Assembly: GCF_037126285.1 (NCBI RefSeq)
Contig: NZ_CP147012.1
Coordinates: 930,001 to 994,000 of the forward strand
DNA from: Bernardetia sp. MNP-M8
Lineage (GTDB): Bacteria; Bacteroidota; Bacteroidia; Cytophagales; Bernardetiaceae
DNA length: 64,000 nucleotides
Direction: 5' to 3'
Under the pieces are notes generated by a model. That model was given only the letters and a program-made list of their open reading frames with translations. It made no database searches and was not told the origin of the DNA. Made by a program: the position numbers and the translations under genes. Of this stretch, positions 62,242-64,000 are shown piece after piece (within the stretch, counting starts at the first letter, position 1; every line of letters begins with the position of its first letter).

Positions 62242-62286
62242 AATTTGGATAGTTTAGAATTTGTTTTTCAGAGAAATTTCGAATAG
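62242..62286 (+). pseudogene. Relic of a phosphatase gene 3' end
   Basis: Codons N-L-D-S-L-E-F-V-F-Q-R-N-F-E-stop parallel the last 15 codons of the gene at 60587 (N-L-D-S-L-E-L-I-L-Q-K-N-V-E-stop). The first 17 bases are identical. Confidence 0.5.
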
Positions 62287-62319
62287 CTCCTCTTTATATA
62301 GTAGAGTTATATAGTAGAG

Positions 62320-62658
62320 TTACTTCATAAATTTATGTAATTTCTCTTGTTCATTTTCTATAGGAATTCCATACTTCTCTTTCTTATAAACATCTTCTAC
62401 AGTTATTCCTCCAAACGCTTGAACTGGATGTATAGAAACCGATTTAATACTACCATCATTTTTGTCAATAACCAGACAACCATCTCCTAAAAACACATCA
62501 TGAGAGCCACTCAAAACACATGTTTCTGTGTTGTAATACAGAATATATCCTAAATCAAATTCTCTTAATTTAGTTTGCACTATCTTAGTCTTATAGACTT
62601 TACTCAAATCATTAAGACACTTATCTTTTAAAATTTCTACTTGTTTGAAGGAAATCAT
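62320..62658 (-). CDS. Small hypothetical protein, possible Imm35-like
   Basis: This 112-residue soluble protein has a strand-rich core (LGYILYYNTETCVLSGSHDVFLG, then DGCLVIDKNDGSIKSVSIHP). The pattern ...LGDGCLVIDKNDG... is reminiscent of Imm35/YrhB-type immunity proteins (G-N-G-P-L-I-V-D-K-x-x-G). There is no toxin gene next to it. The identification is weak; the protein itself looks real. Confidence 0.45.
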   Translation of the reverse strand: MISFKQVEILKDKCLNDLSKVYKTKIVQTKLREFDLGYILYYNTETCVLSGSHDVFLGDGCLVIDKNDGSIKSVSIHPVQAFGGITVEDVYKKEKYGIPIENEQEKLHKFMK

Positions 62659-62882
62659 AATTAATCTTTTTTGATTAGTTTACATAAAATTTGACTACTA
62701 GAATAATAAACGGGATTTTAATACTATAGTATTTTACTTTCTATATGTTATAATTTTTAATTACTGTACTCAAATATAACAAAAACTAACTAAAATAAAC
62801 ACCTCATTCCATTAGCAAAATGCTAAAAAATAACGTAATTTTAATTCACAATTCATAATTTACCATTCACAATTCAAACAAG

Positions 62883-64000
62883 ATGCTTTTTTCCATCTAT
62901 CGTTCGTCAGCAGGTTCTGGCAAGACTTATACGCTTACCAAAGAATATATCAAAATTGCTTTGGCAAGTCCCAATCCAGAACTATTGGGCGAATTTGATG
63001 TGCATTATTACCGTCATATTTTGGCTGTAACTTTTACAAATGATGCAGCAAAGGAAATGAAACAGCGTATTGTGAGCAAATTGGATGCTTTTTCGGTTTT
63101 GGAAACGGCAGAGGAAGATTCGATGTTTCATGATATTTTGAAGGAATTGAAAGAAGAATATCCACAAATAGAAATTACAAAAGATGAGATTGTAAGGCGT
63201 TCGAAGGCATTGCATCAAACTATTTTACATCATTATTCCGATTTTGCAGTTTCTACGATTGATTCTTTTTCCAAACGAATTGTTCAGGCTTTTACCAAAG
63301 ATTTGGATTTGCCTCCCAATTTTGAGATTCAATTAGACATTGAAGAAGCCTTAGAGGAAGCTGTCAGTCGAATGTATTATAAGATTGGAGAACGTGGCGA
63401 CCATCATTTGAGCGAAGTCATGAAAGAATTTGTCTTGAAAGAAACACAAGATGAAAAAAGCTGGAACGTAGATAGAGGACTTTTAGATTTTGGGAAAATT
63501 ATTTTTGAGGAAGCTAAAAAACATTCAGTAGAAAAAATCAAAGCTCTTACCCAAACACAGCTAAAGATGGTAAAAGCAGATTATCTAACCTATATCGAAA
63601 AGGTAGAAAATGAAGTTATTCCACAAGCAGGAGATTTTGGAAGGATTCTGTTAAATGCTTTCGAAGAAAATGGACTTGTGGCTAAAGATTTTCATTATTC
63701 TACTAGAGGAATTTATAATCATGTTCTGACGTATGCTACCAATGAAGATAAAATAAAAGAAGAGTGGGATAAACAAAAACCTCTTAATTCTTATATCGCT
63801 AATGATGGGTTGAAGCTCAATAAATGGGCTGCAAAAGCAACAAAAGGCTCAAGTTTGGAAGCAATTAAAGAACTTTCTCCTATTATTAAGGATATGATTC
63901 TGAAAATTGAAGCTTTAAAAAATGAATATCAAGAAAAATATGCATACAGCCGAATGATGCGACGTTTTATTTTTCAGATGATGTTTTTAGAGGAAATAGC
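62883..64000 (+). CDS. UvrD/RecB-like (AddA-type) helicase, N-terminal part
   Basis: The frame opens at ATG 62883 and runs off the right edge (372 codons visible). Walker A is IYRSSAGSGKTYTLT, then the Ia motif ILAVTFTNDAAKEMKQRI and ISTIDSFSKRIVQAF-like segment (VSTIDSFSKRIVQAFTKDL), the layout of RecB/AddA superfamily-1 helicases used in double-strand break repair. Start codon chosen as the only ATG immediately preceding the phosphate-binding loop. The nuclease domain, if any, lies beyond the window. Confidence 0.9.
   Translation, partial: MLFSIYRSSAGSGKTYTLTKEYIKIALASPNPELLGEFDVHYYRHILAVTFTNDAAKEMKQRIVSKLDAFSVLETAEEDSMFHDILKELKEEYPQIEITKDEIVRRSKALHQTILHHYSDFAVSTIDSFSKRIVQAFTKDLDLPPNFEIQLDIEEALEEAVSRMYYKIGERGDHHLSEVMKEFVLKETQDEKSWNVDRGLLDFGKIIFEEAKKHSVEKIKALTQTQLKMVKADYLTYIEKVENEVIPQAGDFGRILLNAFEENGLVAKDFHYSTRGIYNHVLTYATNEDKIKEEWDKQKPLNSYIANDGLKLNKWAAKATKGSSLEAIKELSPIIKDMILKIEALKNEYQEKYAYSRMMRRFIFQMMFLEEI

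Larger units (their letters stand above)
61957..62319. other. Spacer with gene remnants
   Basis: Holds the hairpin copy 61978, an arm of the 40.8-kb element at 62071, a short minus frame at 62123-62233 and a relic of the phosphatase 3' end at 62242-62286. Confidence 0.5.

Overview
The window is AT-rich chromosomal DNA from a Bacteroidota bacterium, most likely of the order Cytophagales (a Bernardetia/Flexibacter-like organism; this placement is an inference). The evidence is a gliding gene (gldC), Bacteroidota-only families (DUF4783, DUF5606), a TonB-dependent receptor, an ECF sigma factor paired with a membrane/barrel protein, TAnnTTTG promoter elements and an absence of Shine-Dalgarno sequences. 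I saw no rRNA, tRNA, CRISPR array or transposase gene.

Layout. 1-4.5 kb: a truncated polytopic membrane protein, a lipoprotein, and an ECF sigma factor followed 15 bp later by a protein with one inner-membrane helix and a barrel-like C-terminus. 4.5-7.6 kb: DUF4783 protein, HlyD-type adaptor, NAD kinase. 7.7-10.6 kb: a large divergent type ISP-like protein. 10.8-23 kb: mostly housekeeping genes (clpP, egtB, rny, rpe, J-domain protein, PspA, SixA-like phosphatase, recR, ClpS-like adaptor, glycosyltransferase, rhodanese), interrupted by a cytosine methyltransferase fused to part of a HpaII-type endonuclease (15.3-17.0 kb). 23-29.4 kb: CapA-like lipoprotein, a Septu-like HNH+ATPase fusion downstream of gldC, an AraC regulator and an SDR enzyme. 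29.4-33.5 kb: zinc-ribbon protein, a PIN toxin-antitoxin pair flanked by copies of the 3' end of the next gene, and that gene, a second type ISP-like protein. 33.6-46.3 kb: CcoI/FixI-type copper ATPase, dihydroorotase, TonB receptor, AsmA-like protein, small lipoprotein, rlmN. 46.3-64 kb: macro-domain protein, unknown proteins, MBL hydrolase, hmgA, YbhN-like flippase, SpoIIE-type phosphatase, TPR protein, heme lipoprotein, engB, DUF5606 protein, metallophosphatase, a scrambled region with gene remnants, and the start of an AddA/RecB-like helicase.

Four loci bear on DNA defence or its remains: the HNH-ATPase fusion, the HpaII-type fusion, and two type ISP-like proteins that seem to have lost the methyltransferase NPPY motif. 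The most unusual non-coding signal is a dispersed hairpin, about nine copies in 64 kb, with arms resembling GTTGTTGGTGT and ACCAACAAC. It always lies in the sense orientation of the adjacent gene, and six copies sit 9-21 nt before a start codon. At two loci a duplicated gene 3' end flanks a small accessory gene.
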